Positions 32,531 through 41,341 of a stretch of DNA of 64,000 bases are shown piece by piece; the stretch's first letter is position 1; each line of letters begins with the position of its first letter. The DNA is from Bacteroidota bacterium. GTDB lineage: Bacteria; Bacteroidota; Bacteroidia; Bacteroidales; JACABE01. The notes beneath the pieces were generated by a model, which made no database searches, was not told the origin of the DNA, and worked only from the letters and a program-made list of their open reading frames with translations. A program made the position numbers and the translations under genes. The stretch lies in contig JAPLDQ010000030.1 in the NCBI GenBank assembly GCA_026391675.1, positions 1 to 64,000 of the forward strand, written 5' to 3'.

Positions 32531-33793
32531 ATGAACGAAACAACTAAATCATGGCTGAATACAGCTGAAGATTCTGATTTTCCGATACAGAATATTCCAT
32601 TCGGGATGGCAGTTTTACCTGATTTTCAATTAGCTGCTGTGAGCAGAATAGGAGACTGGGTTATAGATCTCGATAAATTGAATCAATTGGGCTTTTTCAG
32701 ACATACAGCAGTTGATGATACCTCTGTTTTCAGGCAAAACAACCTTAATGATTTTATTGCATTGGGCAGAAAAAAAACAGCCGGGGTCAGAAACAGAATA
32801 GCTGAAATTTTTGATATAAATAATAATGAATTGCAGAATCAGTTAAAATTACATGACGATATCATATTTTCAGTTAATGATGTTAAAATGCTGATGCCAA
32901 TAGCTCCAGGCGATTATACCGATTTCTATTCCAGCATCGAACATGCCACTAATGTTGGCAAAATGTTCAGAGACCCTGCCAATGCTTTACTGCCAAACTG
33001 GAGACATTTGCCTGTAGGTTATCACGGAAGGGCATCTTCAATAGTAGTTTCAGGAACACCATTGCACAGACCAAAAGGACAGATAAAAACAGAAGACAAT
33101 CCAAATCCTTTATTCAGTCCTACCAAAGAGCTTGATTTCGAACTCGAAATGGCTTTTATTACCTGTGGCAGAACCAATCTCGGTGACAATATTACAGTAG
33201 AACAGGCTGAAGATTATATTTTTGGTATGGTATTGTTTAACGATATGTCTGCCAGGGATATTCAGCGATGGGAATATGTTCCTTTAGGACCTTTCCTGTC
33301 AAAAAGTTTTGGTTCAGTTATTTCACCCTGGATAGTTACCATGGATGCACTGGATTATTTCCGGACAACTGGTCCTGAACAGGAACCAAAAGTTTTACCA
33401 TATTTGCAATTTGAAGGTAAAAGGAATTTTGATATTCAGCTTGAAGCAGCAATAAAACCTCAAAATACTGAAGAAACGGTGGTGAGTAAGACGAATTTTA
33501 AATATATGTACTGGAATATAGCACAACAACTGGCTCATCAGACCATTAACGGTTGTAACATAAACCCCTGCGATATTTATGCATCCGGTACCATCAGTGG
33601 TCCTGAGTCCGGTTCATACGGTTCTTTACTGGAAATCTGCTGGAAAGGGACCAATCCTATTCAATTGTCAGACGGTACTTCACGTGTTTTTCTCGAAGAT
33701 AGTGACAGCATGATTATCCGTGGATTTGCAAAGAAAAATAATATCAGAATCGGTTTTGGTGAAGTAATTACTAAAGTTTTACCGGCAAAATAA
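32531..33793 (+). CDS. fahA: Fumarylacetoacetase
   Basis: The 420-residue hydrolase cleaves fumarylacetoacetate to fumarate and acetoacetate, the last step of tyrosine breakdown. The protein shows the N-terminal SH3-like part (FGMAVLPDFQLAAVSRIGDWV) and the catalytic domain with HLPVGYHGRASSIV, FELEMAFITCGRTNLGD, FNDMSARDIQRWEYVPLGPFLSK and the closing RGFAKKNNIRIGFGEV. The maleylacetoacetate isomerase step has no gene in the window. It begins 33 bases after hpd. Confidence 0.96.
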   Translation: MNETTKSWLNTAEDSDFPIQNIPFGMAVLPDFQLAAVSRIGDWVIDLDKLNQLGFFRHTAVDDTSVFRQNNLNDFIALGRKKTAGVRNRIAEIFDINNNELQNQLKLHDDIIFSVNDVKMLMPIAPGDYTDFYSSIEHATNVGKMFRDPANALLPNWRHLPVGYHGRASSIVVSGTPLHRPKGQIKTEDNPNPLFSPTKELDFELEMAFITCGRTNLGDNITVEQAEDYIFGMVLFNDMSARDIQRWEYVPLGPFLSKSFGSVISPWIVTMDALDYFRTTGPEQEPKVLPYLQFEGKRNFDIQLEAAIKPQNTEETVVSKTNFKYMYWNIAQQLAHQTINGCNINPCDIYASGTISGPESGSYGSLLEICWKGTNPIQLSDGTSRVFLEDSDSMIIRGFAKKNNIRIGFGEVITKVLPAK

Positions 33794-33835
33794 AAATTAG
33801 GAATCAAAGGCAAAAATTTGTAATTTTACGACTAA

Positions 33836-34723
33836 ATGAAATCATATACACCGGGACAAACTCCCCTCAGAGAGATAGCTGGTATTTTGCAGGGTGCTGT
33901 GGCTCCAAGACCTATAGCATTGGTAAGCACTATTGATGAAGACGGGAATCCTAACCTTTCACCTTTCAGCTTTTTTAATATTTTTGGTGTCAATCCACCT
34001 ATTTTTGTTTTTTCACCATCAAGAAGGGCAAGGGATAATACTACCAAACATACATATTACAATATTAAAGCAGTTCCTCAGGTAGTGATAAATCTGGTAA
34101 ACTATGATATGGTACATCAGATTAATCTCGCCAGTGCTGAATTTGGGAAAGGCGTAAACGAATTTATCAAGGCTGGTTTCACCATGCTTAAGAGTGATCT
34201 GGTAAAACCATTCAGAGTAAAGGAATCACTTGTGCAGATTGAATGCATTGTCCGTCAGGTAATAGAAACAGCCGATACTCCGGGAGCCGGTAATCTGGTT
34301 ATTTGCGAAGGGATTAAAATACATGTTGATGAAACCATACTTAAAGAAAATGGTGGCATAGATCAGCAAAAAACCAGATGGATAGGCCGTTTGGGAGAGA
34401 ATTTTTATACGCTTGCAAGCGGAGATGCATTGTTTGAAGTACCAAAACCCCTCGACATGGCTTCTTATGGAATAGACAGTTTGCCGGAATCTATCAGAAA
34501 CAGTACTGTCTTTACCGGAAACGACCTTGGTTTGATGGGAAATATTATTGCCTTTCCTTCAATGGAAGTAATATTGGAAATGCAGAATGATGAGACTTTT
34601 ATGCATATTCTGCAAACAGAGAACGACAAAATAAAAAGAAGAGAAAAACTTCATCTTTATGCCAAAGAATTATTAAAAAAAGATGAAGTAATTAAAGCGA
34701 TTGCTATTTGTATTGAAAAATAA
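33836..34723 (+). CDS. Flavin reductase family protein (flavin-binding split barrel)
   Basis: The 295-residue protein has the flavin reductase-like FMN-binding split barrel at its N-terminus (LQGAVAPRPIALVSTIDEDGNPNLSPFSFFNIF), with a helical C-terminal extension of about 90 residues. Family members reduce flavin with NAD(P)H for partner oxygenases or carry FMN themselves. It lies 42 bases after fahA, a placement I associate with this pathway in Bacteroidota. A role in supplying or tuning the aromatic pathway is a guess. Confidence 0.82.
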   Translation: MKSYTPGQTPLREIAGILQGAVAPRPIALVSTIDEDGNPNLSPFSFFNIFGVNPPIFVFSPSRRARDNTTKHTYYNIKAVPQVVINLVNYDMVHQINLASAEFGKGVNEFIKAGFTMLKSDLVKPFRVKESLVQIECIVRQVIETADTPGAGNLVICEGIKIHVDETILKENGGIDQQKTRWIGRLGENFYTLASGDALFEVPKPLDMASYGIDSLPESIRNSTVFTGNDLGLMGNIIAFPSMEVILEMQNDETFMHILQTENDKIKRREKLHLYAKELLKKDEVIKAIAICIEK

Positions 34724-34742
34724 ATTTTAATATACATTATTT

Positions 34743-35387
34743 ATGAAGGCTTTAATTATTGGTGCAAGCGGACTTATTGGAAGCCATCTCTTAAGTGTGC
34801 TGGAGCAGAGTTATTTTTTTGATGAAGTCGAAATCTGGCTGAGAAAACCCATTCCTGTTTTAAGTTCAAAAATTAAAATCAAAATTGTTGATTTTGAAAA
34901 TCTGAATGAATGCATAGATGCACAATATGTTTATTGTTGTGTGGGTTCTACCATAAAAAAAGCAAAAACCTGGGAAACGTATTATAAAATTGATTACGAT
35001 ATACCTGTAAAAATTGCACACCTATGTCAACAGCCAGAAGTTAAACAATATATTGTTATTTCGTCTTTAGGTGCTAACAAACTATCCTCAAATAAATACC
35101 TTAAAATGAAAGGTGAAATGGAAGAGGTTGTTTTGAATAATGATATTCCTTGTGTAATTGTCCTGCGTCCTTCTCTTTTATTGGGTAATCGTGATGAATC
35201 CAGAACCGGAGAAAAGCTTGGTAAATTTTTTATGCAATTACTTGGATTTTTATTTGTTGGAAAAATGAAAAGATACAGGGGAATTGAAGCTTTAACGGTT
35301 GCCAATGCCATGCTTCATCTTGCCAAAGAAAATCCTTGCGGGAAATTGATTTATGAATCAGATGCAATTCAGAAAATGGGAAGCTAA
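34743..35387 (+). CDS. NAD(P)-binding Rossmann protein (atypical SDR, HTATIP2-like)
   Basis: The 214-residue protein begins with a dinucleotide-binding motif, MKALIIGASGLIGSHLL, and continues with IVISSLGANKLSSNKYLKMKGEMEE and VLRPSLLLGNRDESR, the pattern of small NAD(P)-binding proteins such as HTATIP2/YwnB-type. The substrate is unknown. It is 19 bases downstream of the flavin reductase and is probably the last gene of the operon starting at hmgA. Confidence 0.8.
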   Translation: MKALIIGASGLIGSHLLSVLEQSYFFDEVEIWLRKPIPVLSSKIKIKIVDFENLNECIDAQYVYCCVGSTIKKAKTWETYYKIDYDIPVKIAHLCQQPEVKQYIVISSLGANKLSSNKYLKMKGEMEEVVLNNDIPCVIVLRPSLLLGNRDESRTGEKLGKFFMQLLGFLFVGKMKRYRGIEALTVANAMLHLAKENPCGKLIYESDAIQKMGS

Positions 35388-35409
35388 TTTAAAGGTAGAA
35401 TTCAGAATT

Positions 35410-35445
35410 CATAACTCATAACTCATAACTCATAACTCATAACTA
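35410..35445 (-). repeat. 7-bp tandem repeat starting at the TPR-gene stop codon
   Basis: On the TPR gene's sense strand, TAG (35443-35445) is followed by TTATGAG units (four to five copies). On the plus strand it reads ATAACTC repeated. It fills the gap between two converging genes. Confidence 0.9.
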
Positions 35446-37389
35446 TTTACAATACCTGTATAATAAGCTATACGCTTCACTCACCCCCAATTCTCCTGCT
35501 TTACTGAAATCTTTGCAGGCACTTTCGATATCTCCGGACAAAACATATAACAAACCCCTGTTATAATAGGCATCTGTAAAATTTTTGTCAAAATAAATAC
35601 AGCTGCTGTAATCAATAATCGCACCACTGATATCATTAATCAATGTTTTAGCATAAGCCCTGTTGTAATAAGAATAGGTAAATTTACTGTTTGCATTGAT
35701 AGAAGCTGATAGTGCTTCAATTGCCAGTTGATAATTTTTATTAATTCCGGTATTGACTTTATTTTCAATAAAAGGGCTGTTAAATTCAGTATTTTCTTCC
35801 TGTTCTCCTATCTTGAGATAAAAGTTAGCTTTCAGAAAGGATGACAAATAGCCAAAATCAGTACTGTCAGGTATTTTTGAGGCAGATTTCAGCGCTTCAC
35901 CATAATTTTTAAGCATACCGTCAAGTATGGCATCCCAGAGCAGATTACTTTCTTTCATTTTAGGCTGTTTTGACGAGAGAGAATCCAGCAATGTCTTGCT
36001 TTCTGCTATATTTTCGTAGGACAATTTACTGTCCTTGTTGTCAATCCTTAATTTCAGATAAATGGCCTTATTCCTGTTCAGTACTTCAATTTGCTCATTA
36101 TAGCTGCTGTATGAACGGCTTTCATTGTCTGGAATTAAAGAATAATAATGCTTTTGCATCACATTGATGGTTTTAAACTGCACATGTCCCTGATTGGTAT
36201 CCAGCGCCTGATATTCTGAACGGAAATCGAGCAGCGGCATAAGATAAGCCGAGTCTGATGAGAAAAAACTCAGACTGTCTTTCGTGGCTTTTGAAAGGTA
36301 ATTGGCTGTATTTTTATCAGCTTCAGCAGCTTTGTAATTTTTAAGCTGAATGTTCACATTGGACCGCAAAACATAAGCTTTCAGAAATTTAGGGTAAAGC
36401 TCGATAACTTTGCTTAAATCCGCCACAGCACCGGTAAAATCGGAAATATATTGTTTAACTATTGCCCTGTTAAAATAAGCGTAAATATTCACCGGATTTA
36501 AGCTTATGACGTGATTGTAATCTTCAATAGCTTCCACATACCTTTCTTTTTCTGCAAAAAGTGCTGCTCTGTTGTAGAAACACTCAGCATGGAATGGATT
36601 CAGTGATACAACTTTATTATAATTTGCAAGAGCCTTTTCGAAGTTTTTCTGACCATGATACACCAGGGCAAGGTTGTAATAAGCCAGAATTTGAGTTGAA
36701 TCTTTTGTAATTACAAATTCATAGTCGTTTTTAGCTGCAATAGAATCTTTCTTGCTTAATTCTATATAAGCCCTGATAATAAAGGCTGTCATGTAATATG
36801 GCGAAATTGAAATTGCTTTATTTATGTTTTCAAATGCTTTGTCATACTGTTTCATGTCCAGTTCAAGCAAACTTTTATTTAAATAGGCATTACTGTTTTC
36901 TCCATATAAAAAGATAGCGGTATTATAGTCGTGCAGGGCATTGGTCGTATCTTTAAGTATGTTGTATAAATAACCACGGGCAACATAATAATCAGAATTG
37001 GTAACATTGTAGCTTATGGCTTTGTTTAAATCAGTAAGCGCACTATAATAATCCTTAAAATCTATTTTTTGTATGCTTCTGAAATAATAAGCTTTGCTAA
37101 AGCCCGGATGGAGATTGATGGTAGTTGTGAAATCTGCATAAGCACCGATCTGGTCACCTAATTCCTTTTTGGCAAAACCTCTCAAAAAATAGGAAAGATG
37201 GTTTTCGGGATTTTTAGCAATTGCTTCATTCAATATAGGCAATGCACCGGTATAATTACTTTTCAGAATTTCCTCTTCTGCTTTCTGAACCAGATTATCC
37301 TTGCTTTGCTGGGCATTCACATTGGTGCATAGCATCAATATAATCAGTAAAATTGAATAAAATTTAAGATAAATTTTTTTAATACGCAT
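35443..37389 (-). CDS. Secreted tetratricopeptide repeat protein
   Basis: From the ATG at 37389 (an upstream ATG at 37413 precedes a better signal peptide) the protein has about 648 residues. The signal peptide is KKIYLKFYSILLIILMLCTNVNAQ. The body is a chain of TPR units with repeats such as AYADFTTTINLHPGFSKAYY, ALANYNKVVSLNPFHAECFYNRAALFAE and YAYFNRAIVKQYISDFTGAVAD. At residues about 375-470 an insert without TPRs is seen, and three more TPRs close the protein. It should be a periplasmic scaffold. The binding partner is unknown. Confidence 0.8.
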   Translation of the reverse strand: MRIKKIYLKFYSILLIILMLCTNVNAQQSKDNLVQKAEEEILKSNYTGALPILNEAIAKNPENHLSYFLRGFAKKELGDQIGAYADFTTTINLHPGFSKAYYFRSIQKIDFKDYYSALTDLNKAISYNVTNSDYYVARGYLYNILKDTTNALHDYNTAIFLYGENSNAYLNKSLLELDMKQYDKAFENINKAISISPYYMTAFIIRAYIELSKKDSIAAKNDYEFVITKDSTQILAYYNLALVYHGQKNFEKALANYNKVVSLNPFHAECFYNRAALFAEKERYVEAIEDYNHVISLNPVNIYAYFNRAIVKQYISDFTGAVADLSKVIELYPKFLKAYVLRSNVNIQLKNYKAAEADKNTANYLSKATKDSLSFFSSDSAYLMPLLDFRSEYQALDTNQGHVQFKTINVMQKHYYSLIPDNESRSYSSYNEQIEVLNRNKAIYLKLRIDNKDSKLSYENIAESKTLLDSLSSKQPKMKESNLLWDAILDGMLKNYGEALKSASKIPDSTDFGYLSSFLKANFYLKIGEQEENTEFNSPFIENKVNTGINKNYQLAIEALSASINANSKFTYSYYNRAYAKTLINDISGAIIDYSSCIYFDKNFTDAYYNRGLLYVLSGDIESACKDFSKAGELGVSEAYSLLYRYCK

Positions 37390-37480
37390 CTGAATCTGAA
37401 AATGGAATAACAAAAATTGAGATAAATTATTGTTCAGGAATTATTTTTTTCAAATTAACTGATTACTTGTAACCTACCAT

Positions 37481-37513
37481 CATAACTCATAACTCATAAC
37501 TCATAACTCATAA
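37481..37513. repeat. 7-bp tandem repeat (ATAACTC)
   Basis: ATAACTC-type units repeat about 4.5 times. They lie 58 bases beyond the recR stop codon and so are not fused to it, unlike the six stop-anchored arrays, although the orientation to recR is the same. Confidence 0.85.
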
Positions 37514-37570
37514 CCCTCATCCTAAACACCTACAGTTTACAGTCTAAAGTCTAAAAGCCTGATTCCAGCT

Positions 37571-38185
37571 TTATGAACTCATAGAATAAGGTGTTCTGTT
37601 AATGATAGACCTTCCTAAGGTAATTTCATCGGTATATTCCAGATCATCACCAACTGCAATTCCTCTGGCTATAGTTGTAACAGTTATATCAAAAGCCTTC
37701 AGCTTTTTGTACAGATAGAAAATAGTAGTATCTCCTTCAATGGTTGCCGGCAATGCCATAATTATTTCAGTAATATTTCCTGATCCAACTTTTGCAACCA
37801 GACTGTCGATGTTTAAATCAGAAGGACTTATCCCTTCCATTGGCGATATGATACCTCCCAGCACATGATAAATGCCGTTAAACTGTGATGTATTCTCAAT
37901 TGCCATTACATCCCTCACATCTTCCACTACACATATAAAGGAATGATTGCGTTTTTGATTGTTGCAGATTTCACATATATCGTTATCGGAAATATTATGA
38001 CAACTAACGCAGAATTTACATTCTTTTCGCATCCTGATTACTGCATTGCCAAAATTCTCCACTTCATTTTCTTCCTGCTTTAATAAATGTAAAGCCAGTC
38101 GTAAAGCAGTCTTTTTGCCAATACCGGGTAATCGTGAAAGTTCATTCACTGCATTCTCAACCAGTTTTGAAGGGAAATTATCCAT
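37571..38185 (-). CDS. recR: Recombination protein RecR
   Basis: The 204-residue protein works with RecO and RecF to load RecA at gaps. It has the N-terminal helix-hairpin-helix (LVENAVNELSRLPGIGKKTALRLALHLL), a four-Cys zinc finger (CKFCVSCHNIS and CEIC), and a Toprim domain starting FICVVEDVRDVMAIE. The length is normal. A -7 box on the minus strand lies 136 bases upstream, back to back with the symporter promoter. Confidence 0.96.
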   Translation of the reverse strand: MDNFPSKLVENAVNELSRLPGIGKKTALRLALHLLKQEENEVENFGNAVIRMRKECKFCVSCHNISDNDICEICNNQKRNHSFICVVEDVRDVMAIENTSQFNGIYHVLGGIISPMEGISPSDLNIDSLVAKVGSGNITEIIMALPATIEGDTTIFYLYKKLKAFDITVTTIARGIAVGDDLEYTDEITLGRSIINRTPYSMSS

Positions 38186-38306
38186 AGGATTAAATTATGA
38201 ATTATGAGTTATGAATTATATTTCTGCTTTCGGGTCATTGTCGGACTAAGTTGGAAACTCTGCCCAATAACTATTAACCAATAACCAATAACTAAATTTC
38301 TTTTTT

Positions 38307-38314
38307 TATCTTTG
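38307..38314 (+). promoter_or_regulatory. -7 promoter box for the sodium:solute symporter
   Basis: TATCTTTG is a full TAnnTTTG match, 41 bases before the TTG start. Its neighbour at 38321-38328 is the mirror copy for the other strand. Confidence 0.6.
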
Positions 38315-38320
38315 CTTTCG

Positions 38321-38328
38321 CAAAAGTA
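38321..38328 (-). promoter_or_regulatory. Opposing -7 box, probably for recR
   Basis: The minus strand reads TACTTTTG. The two boxes form an inverted repeat separated by six bases (CTTTCG), so the two predicted start sites nearly coincide. The recR leader would be about 130 bases. Confidence 0.4.
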
Positions 38329-38355
38329 CAATTTTTAACACTAAAAACCCACAAA

Positions 38356-39804
38356 TTGACACCTCAATTAATACTTTTCAGTTTTCTTGCCTACACTTTA
38401 TTGCTGTTTTTTATTACCTGGTTAACCGCCCGCAAAGCCAATAACCGCGATTTTTATATCGGTAACAAGGTGTCGCCCTGGTATGTGGTGGCTTATGGTA
38501 TGATTGGTGCTTCCTTATCAGGTGTTACGTTTATGTCGGTACCGGGCTGGGTTAAGGATACGCAGTTTACTTATATGATGGTTGTTTTTGGGTATTTTGT
38601 GGGCTACCTGATTATTGCAAATGTTTTAATGCCCATGTATTACAGGCTGAATCTTACATCCATTTATTCTTATCTTGAGCAGCGTTTTGGATTCTGGTCG
38701 TATAAGACCGGTGCTTTCTTTTTTATTTTGTCAAGGGTAATTGGTGCATCATTCCGTATGTTTTTAGTGGTGAATATGCTGCAGGTCTTTATTTTTGATG
38801 CATGGAACATTCCCTTTGGCTTTACAGTAAGCATATTTATACTGCTGATTATTCTCTATACCTTTAAAGGCGGTATAAAAACCATCATCTGGACTGATAC
38901 ACTTCAGACTACCTTTATGCTTACTGCGCTGGTGTTGACCATCGTATTTATTTTAAAAGACCTTCATGTTGGTTTCGGTGATATGTTGCAGCGTGTGTTT
39001 CAGGCTGATTATTCCAAAGTGATTGAAACCGACTGGACGAGCAAACGGCATTTTATCAAGCAGTTTTTTAGCGGTATGTTTATTACCATTGTTATGACTG
39101 GTCTTGATCAGGAAATGATGCAGAAAAACCTGAGTTGCCGTAATATTAAAGAAGCAAAGAAAAACATGATCAGCTTCAGTATGGTGCTGGTTTTTGTAAA
39201 TATGCTGTTTTTATTTCTGGGTGCAATTCTTTTGATTTATGCGAACAATAAGGGCATTGCAATGCCTGATCGTACAGATGACTTGTTTTCGGTAATTTCT
39301 ATCAAATACCTGGGTCCAATTGCCGGACTGGTATTTGTTATTGGATTGATATCAGCTGCTTATCCCAGTGCCGACGGAGCTTTGACTTCTTTAACCACAT
39401 CCTTCTGTATCGATTTTCTGGGATTGGATAAGAATAAAGTAATGGGTGAAAACCAAAAGACAAATACCCGTTATTTGGTCCACATCGGTTTTGCCATTGT
39501 CTTATTAATCGTAATTGTCGTATTCAGGGCGATTAACGACAGAGCTGTTATAGATAAACTATTCACTGTTGCCGGATATACTTATGGACCACTGCTTGGT
39601 CTGTATTCCTTTGGATTGTTTACTAAACTGAAAGTAAAAGATAATTGGGTGCCGGTAATAGCCATCATTTCTCCGGTTATTTCCTTTATTATCAGCGAAA
39701 ACAGCATGAAATGGATGAATGGCTATAAATTTGGTTTCGAACTGCTTATAGTTAACGGCTTAATAACTTTTATCGGACTCTGGCTGGCAAGGAGGAAAAC
39801 TTAA
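38356..39804 (+). CDS. Sodium:solute symporter family protein
   Basis: This 482-residue transporter has about 13 membrane helices and the SSS family pattern: ITWLTARKANNRDFYIGNKVSPWYVVAYGMIGASLSGVTF, GGIKTIIWTDTLQTTFML and GLISAAYPSADGALTSLTTSF. It imports a solute with sodium; the substrate cannot be told. The start is TTG at 38356, in line with the family N-terminus, and no nearby in-frame ATG fits. The gene is flanked by its own promoter and, on the 3' side, by a GCCACGAAGG-type repeat. Confidence 0.9.
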   Translation: MTPQLILFSFLAYTLLLFFITWLTARKANNRDFYIGNKVSPWYVVAYGMIGASLSGVTFMSVPGWVKDTQFTYMMVVFGYFVGYLIIANVLMPMYYRLNLTSIYSYLEQRFGFWSYKTGAFFFILSRVIGASFRMFLVVNMLQVFIFDAWNIPFGFTVSIFILLIILYTFKGGIKTIIWTDTLQTTFMLTALVLTIVFILKDLHVGFGDMLQRVFQADYSKVIETDWTSKRHFIKQFFSGMFITIVMTGLDQEMMQKNLSCRNIKEAKKNMISFSMVLVFVNMLFLFLGAILLIYANNKGIAMPDRTDDLFSVISIKYLGPIAGLVFVIGLISAAYPSADGALTSLTTSFCIDFLGLDKNKVMGENQKTNTRYLVHIGFAIVLLIVIVVFRAINDRAVIDKLFTVAGYTYGPLLGLYSFGLFTKLKVKDNWVPVIAIISPVISFIISENSMKWMNGYKFGFELLIVNGLITFIGLWLARRKT

Positions 39805-39808
39805 GATT

Positions 39809-40020
39809 GCCACGAAGGTACAAAGACACAAAGGTTTAAAATCAAGGTACAATGCAAATCCTTCGTGCTTTCATGTTTATATGGCAAAAAACAGTAAATG
39901 TTACGATTGTACAATTACTCCAAAAAGAATAAAATTAAATGACCAAGTTATATTACAAATTCTTTGTGCTTTTGTGTCTTTGTGGCAAAAAAATTCTTCG
40001 TTTCTTATAGTCTTTGTGGC
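39809..40020. repeat. Dispersed repeat with GCCACGAAGG / CTTTGTGGC elements
   Basis: GCCACGAAGGTACAAAGACA begins at 39809; near-complements (TTTGTGTCTTTGTGGC at about 39972-39987, CTTTGTGGC near 40011-40019 and CTTCGTGC near 39861) follow in inverted orientation. The pair could fold into a long imperfect hairpin. This looks like a dispersed intergenic repeat widespread in AT-rich Bacteroidota and other environmental genomes. Confidence 0.65.
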
Positions 40021-40051
40021 AAAAAAATAAAGCATTTGTATAAATTTATCT

Positions 40052-40059
40052 TACTTTTG
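40052..40059 (+). promoter_or_regulatory. -7 promoter box for the DUF4831 lipoprotein
   Basis: TACTTTTG matches TAnnTTTG and lies 34 bases before the ATG. Confidence 0.6.
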
Positions 40060-40093
40060 TAAAAGATTTAAAATCATTAATTATCATTGTAAT

Positions 40094-41257
40094 ATGTTAG
40101 CTATCAGAAAAATATTATTTATTTCTGCATTATCAGTTCTGCTGTTTTCCTGCAAAAGCAGTTATCAGGTTGTGCATGTTAACAAAGATGCTGTTCCAAC
40201 TGCTAAATGTGGATTTTATTATGCATTGCCAAAAACTTTTATTAAAGTTTCCATTACTGTAAACCAACAGGATAACTTTAAAGGACCTTATTGTGATTAT
40301 GCCAAAAAGTATTTTGGTTTGAATAATATCATTACTCAGAATTCTACAACGTATCAGATTTCGGATATTAAAGTTGATACCTATTCAGAACCTGATTCTT
40401 CCCAGTTTTATTTTGTTGAAAGCAATGATTCAAGATTAACGGTTAAACTAAGCAATCTGGGTGTGATAGAAGCGGTAAATCCGGGACGACAACAGTCAAA
40501 AACGATAGAAAAAAGAATAATGATTGATTCATCTTATGCAACTCCAAAAAATGAATTTCCTGAGTTGTTTAAGCTCTTTACAGATATGAATCTATACGAA
40601 AAAACAGATACCATTTACGAAAGGGTTAAAGGCGATACATCCTATGTCTTTGAGAAAAAGCTCAAGACATTTATGGTGGAAAAACCCACCGAACAAAAGG
40701 TAAAGGAAACCGTTGATCTGATTGCTAAATTAAAGGAAAACCGTTTTAATTTACTGAACGGTGATATTGAAGTAAATGACAAAAACATTTCGTTTATGTA
40801 TCATGAACTGGAAAATCTCGAAAGAGATTATATGAAACTCTTTACCGGAATTACACTAAATCGTTCTCACACCTATACTTTTGCCTATTTGCCCGAAAAG
40901 GATACAAATACCAATACATTGAAGACTGTTTTATGTAAATTTTCGCCTTCTGCAGGCATAGTGGATAAAACTTCAAATACCGGTGAAAATATTTTGCTGC
41001 AAATACAGGATAAAGGTCAGATTACACCGCTAATCCAGCATAACAAAGCAAAAACAAAAATACAAAAGGGCAAACACGGTTTTTATTACCGTATGCCTGT
41101 TAATGCCGATATCAGTATATACCAGCAAAATAAAGAAATATTGACAGTTAAAAAGTTGATAGCCCAGTTAGGTGTTGTTTTGTCATTACCAAATAAAAAA
41201 TCTTCATTAACCTTTGATAAAAAAACAGGCGGAATAAATACTATCAGTGTTTATTAA
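40094..41257 (+). CDS. DUF4831 family lipoprotein
   Basis: The 387-residue protein starts with a lipoprotein signal (AIRKILFISALSVLLFSC, lipid site Cys20) and the DUF4831 opening GFYYALPKTFIKVSITVNQQDNFKGPYCDYAKKYFG in which the second half repeats as HGFYYRMPVNADI near residue 330. The family is restricted to Bacteroidota and has no assigned function. It is probably attached to the outer membrane. It has its own promoter and its neighbours suggest no pathway. Confidence 0.82.
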   Translation: MLAIRKILFISALSVLLFSCKSSYQVVHVNKDAVPTAKCGFYYALPKTFIKVSITVNQQDNFKGPYCDYAKKYFGLNNIITQNSTTYQISDIKVDTYSEPDSSQFYFVESNDSRLTVKLSNLGVIEAVNPGRQQSKTIEKRIMIDSSYATPKNEFPELFKLFTDMNLYEKTDTIYERVKGDTSYVFEKKLKTFMVEKPTEQKVKETVDLIAKLKENRFNLLNGDIEVNDKNISFMYHELENLERDYMKLFTGITLNRSHTYTFAYLPEKDTNTNTLKTVLCKFSPSAGIVDKTSNTGENILLQIQDKGQITPLIQHNKAKTKIQKGKHGFYYRMPVNADISIYQQNKEILTVKKLIAQLGVVLSLPNKKSSLTFDKKTGGINTISVY

Positions 41258-41320
41258 AAATATTTTTGAATTAAATAAAAGCAAGTTCAGTTATAACATA
41301 ATATTGCTAATTCATAATTT

Positions 41321-41341
41321 ATAACTCATAACTCATAACTA
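41321..41341 (-). repeat. 7-bp tandem repeat starting at the kdsA stop codon
   Basis: On the kdsA sense strand TAG (41339-41341) is followed by TTATGAG TTATGAG TTATAAA. The array is shorter than at other loci but has the same unit and orientation. Confidence 0.85.
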
